This document shows positions 32,801 through 44,682 of a stretch of 64,000 nucleotides of DNA, piece after piece. Every line of letters starts with the position of its first letter. The stretch's first letter is position 1. The DNA is taken from positions 186,001-250,000 of the forward strand of contig JAEQBH010001507.1 in the NCBI GenBank assembly GCA_016808115.1, read 5' to 3'. The position numbers were made by a program, and so were the translations under genes. The notes beneath the pieces were generated by a model. That model saw only the letters and a program-made list of their open reading frames with translations, made no database searches and was not told the DNA's origin. The stretch is from Tetrastigma voinierianum (Eukaryota; Streptophyta; Magnoliopsida; Vitales; Vitaceae).

Positions 32801-35616
32801 GTCACTCATTGTCCGTCTCCTTTGGCCTACCTACAGGACTTGGCCTCCCTGATAATGCTGTTGCAGATGCCGAAGCCTCTCAGCCTTCAGAACAGCCTCC
32901 AAAAGTTCCAATGCGCCGCCTTGCCTATCTCAACAAGCCAGAGATCCCTGTGATGTTACTAGGAACCATAGCTGCCATTGTCAATGGCAGCATCCTCCAG
33001 TGTTTGGTCTCCTTTCCAGTGTTATCAAAACATTTTTTTGAGCCCCACATGAGCTCAGGAAGGATTCAAAATTTTGGGCAGTTATATTTTTAGTCTTGGG
33101 CGTGGTATCTATCGTGGCATTTCCAGCAAGGACATACCTATTCTCTGTAGCTGGCTGTAGATTGATACAGAGGGTCAGATCAATGTGCTTTGAGAAGGTG
33201 GTTCACATGGAAGTGGGTTGGTTCGATGAGCCTGAGAACTCAAGTGGAGCAATTGGTGCAAGGCTCTCTGCAGATGCTGCAACAATTCGAGCTCTAGTTG
33301 GAGATGCGCTTGCTCAGGTTGTTCAGAATGCTGCATCAGCGGTTGTGGGTTTGGTCATTGCCTTTTTAGCAAGTTGGCAGTTAGCATTTATCATCCTTGC
33401 TTTATTACCTCTGATAGGACTGAATGGATATATCCAGATAAAGTTCTTGAAGGGATTCAGTGCTGATGCAAAGGTACAACCTCACTCATTCAAAAAGAAA
33501 GAAAAAAAAAAGATTTATTTTCCTGGAAAATTGTGATTCCATTCTTTAATCCCTGCTTAAAAATGTAAATGGTTTCAGTTGATGTATGAGGAGGCAAGCC
33601 AAGTGGCTAATGATGCTGTTGGGAGCATAAGAACAGTTGCTTCTTTCTGTGCTGAAGAGAAAGTGATGGATCTTTACAAAAAGAAATGTGAAGGCCCTAT
33701 GAAATCAGGGATAAGGCAAGGGCTGGTCAGTGGGATAGGCTTTGGTGCTTCCTTCTTCCTGCTGTTCTGTGTCTACGCACTCTGTTTCTATGCAGGAGCC
33801 CGGCTTGTTGAAGCTGGAAAAACAACATTTGGAGATGTTTTTCGTGTATGTATTAACACCCCCTTATTATTTCTTTTCTTTTTTTAATAAAAAAACATAT
33901 ATAGAATCAATTGGGATTACAACCAACTGAGATTCATAATGACCAATGTACATTACAATTGTTTGCAGGTTTTCTTTGCTCTGACCATGGCTGCCGTTGG
34001 AATTTCTCAATCAAGTTCCTTTGCTCCTGATTCCAGCAAAGCCAAGTCTGCTGCAGCTTCCATCTTTGCAATTCTAGACAGGAAGTCAGAGATTGACCCC
34101 AGTGATGAGTCTGGTACAAAATTAGAGAATGTGAAGGGCGAGATTGAGCTTCGGCACATAAGCTTTAAGTATCCAACTAGACCAGATATTCAGATTTTCA
34201 GAGATCTCAGCTTGACCATCCGTAGTGGCAAGGTAAACTCCCATATTCTAAATTTACCTTAAATCCTGTTCTTCTCAATGACTGATCAAGTTTAATCTCA
34301 ATTATCAGACAGTAGCCTTGGTTGGAGAAAGCGGGAGCGGAAAATCAACAGTCGTCTCCTTGCTGCAGAGATTTTATGATCCAGATTCAGGTCACATAAC
34401 ACTGGATGGTGTGGACATCCAAACTCTCCAGCTGAAATGGTTGAGGCAGCAGATGGGTCTAGTTAGCCAAGAACCGGTCTTGTTCAACGACACCATCCGC
34501 ACCAACATCGCATATGGAAAGGAAGGTCATACCACTGAAGCAGAAGTTTTAGCAGCATCAGAGCTAGCAAATGCCCACAAATTCATCAGTGGATTGCAAC
34601 AGGTTAGAACACTTAAAATACCATTCCCTTATCATCTCCAATGACTACTATTTTCTAGTAATTGAGGTTTGGCTCGGTGGTTAAGGGTTAAGAGTTGAGG
34701 TTGGAATAGGAAGAGGACATTCCCAACAGGGACAAAGAATTAAAACCAGAAAAAGAATTACTATTATTTTCACATCCTATAACCGATAGGCAATATGGGG
34801 GAATTTTCTAATACTATGTAGGGTGATTCGATTAAAAGACCTTTTAAAAACCAAATTTTGGAAAATTGACCCATTCATTAATTTTTGGCATGATTTTGAC
34901 AAAAATACTTTCTTGTTTTATTGTAAAAATAACTTATTCTTTTAATTAAAAGATAATGTAAATACATGAAATGGAAAAATGATTTTTGTCCAAAATGGGT
35001 CATTTTTCCAAGGAAAAAACATGGGAAATTTTAGATTCACAAATTTAGACTTAATTGATATCTTTCAACCAAATATTTCATCTACTATATAAGTATAGAT
35101 TCCTTTAAACCTAGTAGACAGATTGTTAAAGCCATAAGAGTCCTTTGAGTTTAAAGCAAACAATATCTAGATAATTGAGTGGGAGTCCTTATAACTATCA
35201 TATCATCAATGCTGACATGTTGGCCATATTCAATGTCCCAAAAATGCAAATGCAAAACACAGGGGTATGACACCATGGTGGGAGAAAGAGGAGTCCAACT
35301 CTCAGGTGGGCAAAAGCAGAGAGTAGCAATTGCAAGAGCAATAGTGAAGAGCCCAAAGATACTCCTGCTGGACGAGGCGACCAGTGCACTAGACGCCGAG
35401 TCGGAGCGAGTGGTACAAGATGCATTAGATCGAGTCATGGTGAACCGGACGACAGTGGTGGTAGCCCATCGGTTATCGACGATCAAGGGGGCCGACGTCA
35501 TAGCAGTGGTGAAAAATGGAGTCATAGTTGAGAAGGGTAAGCATGAAACTCTGATAAACATCAAAGATGGATTTTATGCCTCCCTGGTAGCTCTTCACAC
35601 CAGCGCTTCCACTTAA
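29811..35616 (+). pseudogene. ABCB (MDR/P-glycoprotein) full-length transporter gene with frame breaks in the middle exons
   Basis: Closest in memory to plant ABCB4/ABCB11/ABCB21, plasma-membrane transporters several of which move auxin. Exons by GT/AG: 29811-30149, 30358-30412, 30529-30704, 30832-31053, 31184-31422, 31556-32355, 32602-33473, 33579-33845, 33969-34232, 34309-34602, 35263-35616. Layout is TMD1-NBD1-linker-TMD2-NBD2. NBD1 has Walker A GQSGSGKST (31806-31832), LSGGQ (32118-32132) and Walker B ILLLDEATSALD (from 32175). NBD2 has GESGSGKST (exon 10), LSGGQ and ILLLDEATSALD (exon 11). Start ATG 29811 (MAEENG), stop 35614-35616. Breaks: one base short at the exon 5/6 junction; an extra base and in-frame TAA near 31760; an extra base near 32688; three shifts between about 33000 and 33050. 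Exons 1-4 and 8-11 are clean. Either a young pseudogene or assembly indels. Confidence 0.85.
34857..35012. repeat. MITE-like inverted repeat in the ABCB intron before the last exon
   Basis: The left arm 'tttggaaaattgacccatt' (34857-34875) and the right arm 'aatgggtcatttttccaa' (34994-35011) are inverted copies, with further inner matches (gattttgacaaaaat against atttttgtccaaaat). This intron, 34603-35262, is 660 bp, against roughly 75-250 bp for the others, so an insertion explains its size. Confidence 0.55.
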
Positions 35617-35866
35617 ATTTTTCATGGCCTTTTACAATTTTGGTGCAAAGCCTTGTTGTGATCCCCCAATCCATGCAAATATGAAATACCGGTTCCTATT
35701 CCTAACTTGTTTTATTTTTATGTATGATATAATGTGTTATATATTCTTCATGTTATGGGTGGAGGAATATGAAAAGGAGGAGAGGGAAACAAAGTGTATA
35801 CCTTTCTAACTTTTAGAGGATCGTGTTGTAATTTTTTTCTTTTTTAAATGCTAGAAAGATACCACG

Positions 35867-35872
35867 AATAAA
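35867..35872 (+). terminator. Possible poly(A) signal of the ABCB gene
   Basis: AATAAA occurs about 250 bases after the stop codon. Plant poly(A) signals are loose, so this is only a candidate. Confidence 0.3.
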
Positions 35873-35899
35873 TCATGTACTACGTACCATCTTTTGATT

Positions 35900-38595
35900 C
35901 TTTAGACTCGTAATTCATTATCAGTCGGTCTCATTTTATTTATTCATGTACTTTAATTTTAATTTAGTCATTGATTTTTATTTATGTTTAATGAATTTAG
36001 ATGAAAAACTGGTATATCATCAACAATGTTCAAACGAGTGAAGTCTCAAACTCATAACCGCCTACCTAACCAACCTTCTGTACCTTGTTACACAATTCAT
36101 TTTTTAAAAAATTCAAGTTTATAGGATTTAAGTATATATGAAATCATACTTCACAAATGGTCATCTTTATTCCACTTTTAAATGGCACATACATCACAAT
36201 TAATCGATTTTATCAAATCTAATAATAAGAATTCAATGAAACATCAAAGATTGTAATGTATTGATCATCCAAACAAGATACAATAACAATAATAAAATGA
36301 AGTAAAAGAAATATCACGTAAGAATAACAACAGTATAGTATTTAAGTGGTTCATCTCAACAATTATGTCCATGTAGTTACTATAAGTCATGCGAGGGGAA
36401 AAAATAAATACAATTGTTTATGCAAATCCTACCTTTCAACCCTCAATCCTAATTCATGTTACAACTAGGAAAATAATTATTTGACCAATTAAGTTTCTGT
36501 TTTTGAAATCATAAAGAACACTAAAATGATGTTTTTTATTATTCTTATTCTCTTAATTTAATACTTAATTTATGTGCTTTTCATGTTTTTTAACAAAAAA
36601 AAAACTAAACATGTTCATTCTCTCTTTTTTTTAAATAAAAATTAAGATATTTTAAAATGAGGAGAGGGAACTTTTAATTCATAGATTCCTCCCATCAAAT
36701 TTTAATAATATTCTGTGTTACTCTACTATTGGCACAGTCTAGTCAGATGACATCATATATAAATGGATTTCTTGGAGAGAGTGAGAGAGAGAGAGAGAAT
36801 ATCTGATATGCCTCGTGGCTCCATGAAACATGACCAACCAACAATTATCTAGGTCGTTATCAGTGGGCCGAAAACGTCATGCATGACGAGAAGCAGCAAC
36901 TTCCCCATGTTTGATTAATGAGTTACAACAATCAAATATAATAATCCTTAAGGGTAAATTATGTTGTAGGTACCCAAAGGGAAAGAAATTAAGAGAGCAT
37001 TAACAAAATAATCTTTGTTATTTAGTAACATAAACACCTCCATAGTGGATCTCAAACTACCCATGACCCATCCCCACAATGCCATTTTTTTTATTAAAAT
37101 TTTTGTAATTAATATACTAAAATAAATTAATCTTTAATATAAAATTTATTTATTTATAATAATGAATCATCTATTAAATAAATAAATATTAATATTTTAA
37201 AATAATGTTTTATAAATTTGATTTTCTTTTTTAAAATATTCATAATATTTTTATATTTATAACTTTCATATTTTGAATCTATCTTATATTTTAAATTTTT
37301 TTATTAAACATAAAATTTTGAAAAAAAATTACTATTCACACTAGTTACATATTACCTAAAAAATAAGAACATTAATTTTTAAGAGTATAATTATAAATAT
37401 TATTATCTAGTTAAAACTATTTTTATATATATTTTAAATAAAAAAACTATTACTATTTTTATATAGCGTGGGTGCTCTTGGCGGAAGGCTTTGGGATGGA
37501 ACTTTCCGAAAAATAATAAAAAGATTAAAAAAAAATCTTAAAAAAATATAATTTGAAAAATAATCTTAAATATAGTGTAGTTTTTTACGCTGTCGATAAG
37601 AAAGTCTGCCCAGATGTTTTAAAATTTGAAAATAAAAGTGTCTATTGAAGAGATCTTTTAACTAAATTGAAATTTTAAAATTATAGAAATATTTTTAAAG
37701 ATCTTTCGGTATTAATTGATAATTTAAAATTATAAAATTGTTTTTCTAAAGACATTTTGGTATAAATTTTCTAACAAAATTTATTTATTTATTACCTATA
37801 TGTCTAAAGCCCATGGGACTGGGATGGGGTGCGGTGGGTGGGGAGGGGCTTTTTGGCGAATAAGTGTTTAACCATTTTTGGGTGCTTTTATTGAAATAAA
37901 ATTCCTAAAGATACTTTTTTGTTAGATTCTTTTTCCTTGGCCCTCATTTTTTTTATTTCTTTCTACCTGGGTACCTAATAAAGGCATAAGCTGACTTTCT
38001 AGAAAGTAAGAAAGAAAGAAAGAAGGAAAGAAACAGCTAACAAACACACATGAGAAAATCAATGATTGATGTTTTGGAGTTTGTGGTGTTGGTTAAAGGT
38101 CTCTGTCTGTGTTGGTTCATGGGTGTAATGATGATGCCTGATGGAGTGATAGGATCCATTTTGTCCTCCTTCCTCCCTTCCAGAAGACTCAATTTTGCTA
38201 CTATCATCTACTACTAAAAGAAGATATTTATTTCACTATTTAGTATTTTGTTTCATCTTATCCCAGAAAGAAAATAAATAAATAAAGGAAAGAAAAAGAA
38301 AAATAAAGGAAAATTAGTGATTATAGCTACGTAGACAAGCTTGATCCAGATAGCTTGCCGTGCTTATATCGTATTGGTACTAGTCCTGGTCAAATTTAAC
38401 TTGCGATTTTTTTATTTTTTTTTGTAGTTTTTGATTGAATATAACGGTTAAATATTATTTGACATATAAAATTTATTTAATTAATAGACCATATTTGTGT
38501 ATATTCACATCACACGAATTCTATTCATATTAATTTATTTAATTATTACATCAATTAATATTTAACTCATAGTCAACTTATGATGACAAATCCTA
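35900..38595. other. AT-rich intergenic DNA
   Basis: I see no gene. It contains a (GA)n microsatellite at 36775-36799 and long A/T runs around 37080-37570. Confidence 0.6.
36775..36799. repeat. (GA)n microsatellite
   Basis: Nearly perfect GA dinucleotide run of about 25 bp with one T interruption. Confidence 0.9.
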
Positions 38596-39256
38596 TGTGA
38601 GTATTGTGATTTTTAAACTCATTACCTGATGGGTTCAAGACCCGACTCGGTTAGTCCAAAGCTCGTCTGACCCGCGATGTGAAACGATTCAAGCCCACCT
38701 AACATATTAAAACTGATAGGCATCACCTAGATTGAAAATCCAAGAGTCCGTCTGTGAAAGTCGAGATGTCTCCCTAAATGCCAGATTCGGAGTGTCCTGT
38801 CTAGAGTTTTTAGTTCTCCAGTCAGTCATCTTTTCGTATATGACAAGTTCGTTATTGATAAATAGCAGGTAACGACGGGAAATACGCAAAGGGTATTTAT
38901 CCGCAAATTTTCTAGTTTTCAAATCTCATACTTCTTGGGGCAATAATTTTTGATAAAAAATAATTAGTTCTTGATAAGGGAAAATCAATCCTAGATAAGG
39001 AAAAACATATTTATCCTTAAAAATATGAGATTCCTTCCCGAGATAGGAGAAAGATTCGGCAACAAACTTCTATAAATTAAGAAGATCCCCCACGAGGGAA
39101 AGGTAAGCGATTCTAACTGCAAAACCACATTTACTGCGTCACTGCCGTATTTTCTTTAATCATCGAGCGGTGGTCGACTAATCATCGTCGAACCACCCTT
39201 TTTGTAGGTTTACATCGCGTTACTGATGCCCAAGAAGACGAATAATCAAGGTAACA
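38596..39256 (+). repeat. 5' LTR of Tat-2
   Basis: It starts TGTGAGTATTG and ends GGTAACA. It aligns with 55130-55702 through blocks such as 'aaagggtatttatccg' (38887 and 55383), 'ctagttttcaaatctcatac' and 'ttccttcc.gagataggaga'. Confidence 0.9.
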
Positions 39257-39257
39257 A

Positions 39258-39277
39258 TAATTGGCGTCGTTTGTGAG
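39258..39277 (+). other. Primer binding site of Tat-2
   Basis: ATTGGCGTCGTTTGTGAGA follows the LTR end. It is a mutated form of the Tat-type ATTGGCGCCGTCTGTGGGA site. Confidence 0.65.
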
Positions 39278-39919
39278 ATACAGCAGAGAGTCGTTTACGG
39301 TGCTGCGAGGGCTTAGTTTACGACGGTTGTCATGACCTTCATCACACCAAGTCTTTTGATTCCCTCGTCCACATCAGGTTCATCGAGTAGCGGTCGCGTT
39401 GTGACAAATCAGATGATCGATCACCGGAAGATCAATTCCTCTATTGGCTTAAGAATGGAAAGAAGCAGATGACAGCCGAGACAAATCTGAGAGTTGCGGT
39501 GTGAGCGCTTCTGAATGACCCGATTCTGGCTGGGTAAGAAGCGCGAACTTGGAAGGGATGTGAGATGGGCGTCGTGCTAAACATCGATCGCTCGCATTAA
39601 AGGAAAGAGCCCGTTATTCCGACGGCGTCGATACTTGATAAATGATGAATTGTCCATAGTCCCATCCGTAGGTCCAGCTAGGAAAAGCTGTTCGAGGGCA
39701 ACCTGAGGGCCAAATCACGAAGGAAGCACTCGCTACCACCACAGCCGATTGATGTTGTTGGCGGTGCGTGCGGCGGGAAAGGAGAGAGGCTAACGAGAGC
39801 GAACAAGCCAAGACGACCCACAGGGGCAGCGTCTGATATTACGGATTGAGATGATACCACGATGCAAGCTTCTACATCGTGCCTTGGTATAGGGTCCAGC
39901 GTTACACATGCGTAAACAC

Positions 39920-40840
39920 CCTTGATTCGGGGACCCAACGACATGCTCTCTTCACCTTTAAGGCAACACATTCTTGACTACGAGTTGCCTCGAGGGTTTG
40001 TCATACCGGCTTTTACCATGTTTGATGGCTCTGTTGACCTTTATGATCACATGCTCCACTATAATCGAGCGATGACACTAAATGTCGGCAGTATTGTTGT
40101 TATGCAAAGTATTCCCGACCTTCAGTTTCGGGGCTGCGTTATCTGGTTCCTCTGAAGCTCCACGTCTATTTCGATAAATTCGTTTAATGAACTTTCGGGT
40201 GCGTTCATCTTGCAGTATCTTTGTTATGTGCGTCAAAAAATGAACATCAGCTCCTTATAAACTATCTTGAAGCAGGAAGAGGAATCCATACGAGACTTCA
40301 TAAGAAGGTTCGGGCAAGTCGTTCAGCAAGTGGAATCATACATCATAGATGAAGCCCTCCAAAACTTCAGGAGGAGCTTTAGACCATCAACTCCTTTCTT
40401 CCACTCACTATCGCTAGACCCACCAATAACAATGGAAGAATTATATAGACGAGTTGATAAGTACTCCACGCTAAAGGACAATATCCGCTCAGCAGCCCAA
40501 ACCGTCATAATTACAAACCAGTCGGTCGAGGGGAATAAGATGCGAAGGCATGCGAGCTGAGAGGTGTATGAGGGTGAAGCGATCCCATGATCAGTCAAAG
40601 AAAAAGAGGGAGCCCCCGTAATTCACCCTCCTGAACGTCTTGTATGAAAGGCTATTGCCCTTCATTCGCGACGTGCTAAAGTTTAAATGGCCTGCAGTGA
40701 TCAAGACAAATCCTTCCCAAAGAAACAGATCCTTGCGGTGCGATTATCATAGAGATCATAGGCATGAGACCGGCGAGTCTGAGTACAAGTTCTTGGTGAA
40801 AAAAGCTAATCAAAGCGGGAAACTCTGAGGTACATCGAGG
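39920..40840 (+). pseudogene. Gag of Tat-2 (broken)
   Basis: The 77-residue stretch from 39922 includes LDYELPRGFVIPAFTMFDGS and YDHMLHYNRAM, the start of the Tat Gag core. From 40267, ESIRDFIRRFGQVVQQVESY, then FRPSTPFFHSL and ELYRRVDKYSTLKD, is the core's C-terminal half (usual ESL--F--RF). CDYHRDHRHETGE (about 40740-40780) is the decayed C-H-C knuckle. A stop at 40153 and later shifts break it. Confidence 0.85.
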
Positions 40841-41599
40841 AAATTTACTAAGAGGGAACGAGGCAATTTGTAGATGAGTCTGGCCGATGAGTAAACAAGC
40901 TAGAATCGGGCGGTATAAATTATATATTGGGCAGCCCATCTGACGACTAGTATCAAGCAAAGCGCCAATAAAAGAAACTCTTGAGAGTAGCCACAATTAA
41001 GGCTAAGGTAGGCATGCATCCACGAGAGGGCAACCGTCTGAAACTAAATAATAGATGGCCCCATATCCTTTCCTGCAGTCGACCAAACGGGGGTCATTGT
41101 GCTCCAACATGATGCACCGTTGCTCATCCTCTGTATTAATGGTTTGATGTACACAAGGTGCTTGGTGGACCACGGAAGTGTGTGATTTACCCCTCTGACT
41201 ACCAGCATTCAGGCATATGAAGATTTCCTTAGATATGTTGAACTTAGTGGGCGAGATGCTCTGCAAACTGACAGGCGACCTCTGGTAACATTAGGTGATG
41301 TCGCTCCTTGTAAAGGGACCCGATCACTCAGTGGAATTTTCTTCTTAGTTATGGAAGATTTGGGGCCTTACAACGCCATAGTGGGCTAGACCTGGCTGCA
41401 TTCTATGAAAGCTATCCCTTCAACCTACCACCAAGCGATCAACTATTTGACGGTAGGCCAGTTGACCTTCACTTGATCGGCTAATGCGCAGTGGTGTTAT
41501 CGACTATCCATGCGAGCAGAAGGGAGAAAAAGCTTTGAAAGTTCTCTGAAAGATCCACCCCACATAGCAATCTGAGTCGCGCCGGATCAAGGCGAAAGA

Positions 41600-42960
41600 A
41601 AAGGACCCATTGGCTGTGGATCCCCTGGAAGTAGAAGTGTTGGACAAGCCAGAGAAGTTCACATACGTCAGTACTCTTCTATCCAGTGAAGAAAGGGAGC
41701 AAATACAAGGCGTGCTGTTAAAAAACATAGATGTATTCGCTTGGAGTCACTCAAATATGGTTGGAATCGATCCGTTATTAGCCTCCCACAAGCTGAATAT
41801 TGTCCACGCGACGAAGCCCATAAGACAGAAAGTGAGGTGTTTCCACCCAAATCGCTATCAGATTATTCAGACATAAGTAAACAATCATTTGAAAGCAGGT
41901 TTCATCAAAGAAGTAAAGTACCCCGAATGGCTTGCTAATGTGGTGGTGGTTCCAAAGAAGGGTGGTAAGTGGAGAGTATGTGTAGACTACACGGACCTCA
42001 ACGAAGCATGCCTAAAGGATAGCTTCCATTCGCGTATAAGTTAGATTGTTGATCGCCGGTTGGCCAGAGGATCTTGTCATTTATGGGCGCTTTCTGGATG
42101 CCACCAGATTCAATGCACCCACGATCTGGAGAAAACCTTCATTACACCACCTGAGTTATCTTTGTACAATGTGATGCCTTTGGCAGAAAATGCGGAAGCA
42201 ACTTATCAAAGAGTGGTGACTAAGATAGCTACGTCGATGATAGGCAAGGCCGAGTGGAAGTCTATATTGATGATATCTTTCGTCAAATTGAAGCGCTCGA
42301 TCATGAAGCATCTATAAGAAACCTTTGAGATGTTGCGAAGGTATGACATGAAACTAAACCCTCTGAAATGTGCTTTCGGAGTCAGTTCGAGTAAGTTTTT
42401 AGGCTTTATGGTAACCCGTAGAGGAATAGAGGCAATCAGTCGGCTTAAGGCGTAATGGACTCTAATCACACCACCCAAAAGGAGTACATTAGCGATTGTG
42501 GGTCCGTGGCTCTCGAGCGGTTCATATCGTTCTGGTCGGTTGAGACCATTCTTTACCACTTTAAAGGGAGCTAAACGGACTGGGTGAAATGAGGAGTGCG
42601 ATCTGGCTTTCATGGAAATCAAGCAATATCTCATCGAGCCACCGATTATAGTTAGCCTAGATACAAGTGATATGCTTTATCTTTACCTAGCGGTTTCAGA
42701 AGTGTCAGTAAGTGCAGCTTTGTTCAAAGAAGATGGAAACAAAGATCGATATTCTTCGTAAATGAATCTCTATCACGAAGGTATCTTGTCTCGGAGACAA
42801 GCAGCGGCTCTCCGTGTGGCGACTAAAAAGCATTTTCTTCAAACACACTATCGTCGTGCGGACGATCTCCTTTGCGAAGTCTTATACATAAGCTGACAAT
42901 GTGGAGGATGGCCGATGGAGCAATCAGGCCTAAGTGAGTTCGATATTCAATACAAGCCAT
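41600..42960 (+). pseudogene. Reverse transcriptase and first RNase H of Tat-2 (broken)
   Basis: VFAWSHSNMVGIDPLLASHK (41733-41793) is the linker motif. VVVVPKKGGKWRVCVDYTDL (41942-42001) is the RT fingers motif. At 42180-42225 NAEATYQRVVTKI is recognisable. The YIDD catalytic site is still readable at 42263-42274, but in a different frame from its neighbours. MKLNPLKCAFGVSSSKFLGF (42350-42410) follows. Frames change at least four times. Confidence 0.85.
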
Positions 42961-42978
42961 TAGAGTTAGGGGTAGATA

Positions 42979-43431
42979 TTGGCAGACTTTCTAGTAGAAA
43001 TCCCACAACAGGATGTGGACCCGGGCAACATTGACTGGTGGATCCTTAACGTGGATGGCGCTTCCCTGCAAACAGGAGCTAGTATTGGTTTAACACTTAA
43101 AGCCTCGATCGGAGAAAGAATAGAGCAAGTCATCTTTGTTGGAAACTTCGCATCTAATAATGGTGAATACGAAGCAATCCTAGCCAGGAATCCAACACAG
43201 CGAATCTAAGTGTCTTTAGAAAATATCATCATACAAAGTGACTCCCAGTTGGTGGTTGGACAGGTAAACGAAGAGTATGAAACACGAGACCAACACATGG
43301 CCAAGTATGTAAGTCTAGTTAAGGATTCTGTTGGGAAGCTTTGTGGCCTTGTGAGAAGCAGGCATATCGAGTTGAATGAAATGGCGGATGCCTTAGGCTG
43401 CGATGGTCGCATCCTCGATAAAAGGAAATGA
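42979..43431 (+). pseudogene. Second RNase H of Tat-2
   Basis: WWILNVDGASLQTGASIGLT (43036-43095) has the catalytic D-G-A intact. FASNNGEYEAILA (43145-43185) corresponds to the A-NNEAEYEA motif, with E-A changed to G. After a stop at 43207-43209, IIIQSDSQLVVGQVNEEYE (43226-43283) gives the SDSQLV motif. This domain marks the element as Tat-lineage. Confidence 0.85.
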
Positions 43432-43529
43432 GTGTTCTGATTCTATTACCAGCCTGGATCGTCGGCCCGGTAGTGGGTACCTGAGATGGGTGGGACAAGT
43501 TCTGGATGACTCATAGTCCATTATTTGAG

Positions 43530-44682
43530 CCCGGAGAACTTAGGATGCGGCCCAGAAGCCCTGAATTACGGAGTCGGGCGAGCTTAATTTTCTCATGAAT
43601 GAGGCGGTGTCTGGCGGTCCTACGGGTAGTAGTATCTTAAATGTCTCACCACTCAGCAAGGACACTATACATTGGCAGAGCTCCATGAAAGAATATGAGA
43701 AACCGCGAAGCGCGGAACCTTGGCTCGAGGCCATACATAGGTTACTAACGGCGAACCATGAGTGGATGCAACCACATATGTCGAGAAAGTCGACCATTGT
43801 CAGCGTGGCCCGAATCTCTACAGGAGTGCAGGCTGAATCTTACCACATCACGAGCCCTTGGCCGCTGCTCGATGGGGATTAACATAGTTAGACCGCGCCT
43901 GTACTTGATGTAAAAAAGCTATTGTTGGTCACCATTGACTATTTTAGTAAATGGATAGAAGCTAAAGCTTTCGCCTCCATCAAAGATAAGGATGTTGTCC
44001 AATTTGTGTGGAAGAATATTGTTTGTCGGTTAAGTCCCTCGGTCGATTATGTGACAATGGGCATGGTGCTGACAGTATCTGAATTTACGCGAGAGTTGAA
44101 AATCATAAACTTGTACTTGACTCCATGGTACCTGGTGTGCTTGGCGGAGGCATCAGACAAACTCTTTTAGCTGACTGAAAAGCATTTACATTCGGCTAAG
44201 GGAAAATGACGGAAGAGCATTCGAGGTTCTTTAGACTTTCTGGAACAACCAACTGGAAGCCGATTGGAGTATCGTCATTCACCCTCACCCATAGGATGGA
44301 GGCCATTATTCCTATAGAAATTGGGATGTCCACACTTCAAACCGAAATTCCTAAGAAAGCCAATACTAAAGCCATTACAAAAGACTTAGACATGGCGGAC
44401 AGACCGTGAAGTTCTGTTGTGCACATAGTATCGTACCAACAAGAGTGGCAAACTCATATACCATGCATGTAAAGTAAGCGTACACATTAAATAGGAACCT
44501 AGTCTAGAAAGGTCTTTGAAAACACGACTGACTCGGCAGTTGGAAAGTTCCAGCCAAATTGGGAGGGTCCATACGCGATAGTAAAAATGGGCGCGATCGA
44601 ATCATACACACTAAATAAACTAGACGGGACGCTTGTGCCCCGCATGTGGAGTGTTAGGCATCTTAAAGTACTACGTATGTGA
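43530..44682 (+). pseudogene. Integrase of Tat-2 (broken)
   Basis: LLVTIDYFSKWIEAKAFASI (43922-43981) is the integrase core with the first catalytic Asp. The second Asp region (near 44050) and the Glu region (near 44180) are in degraded frames. FTLTHRMEAIIPIEIGMST (44275-44335) matches the T-YGTEAVIP-EI segment. FQPNWEGPYAIVKMGAIESY (44552-44610) and RHLKVLRM at 44658-44682 are the C-terminal part. Confidence 0.8.

Noticed and set aside
35151..35564. 137-residue minus-strand ORF opposite the last ABCB exon
   Set aside because: It mirrors the strongly conserved NBD2 codons. No independent start context or domain.
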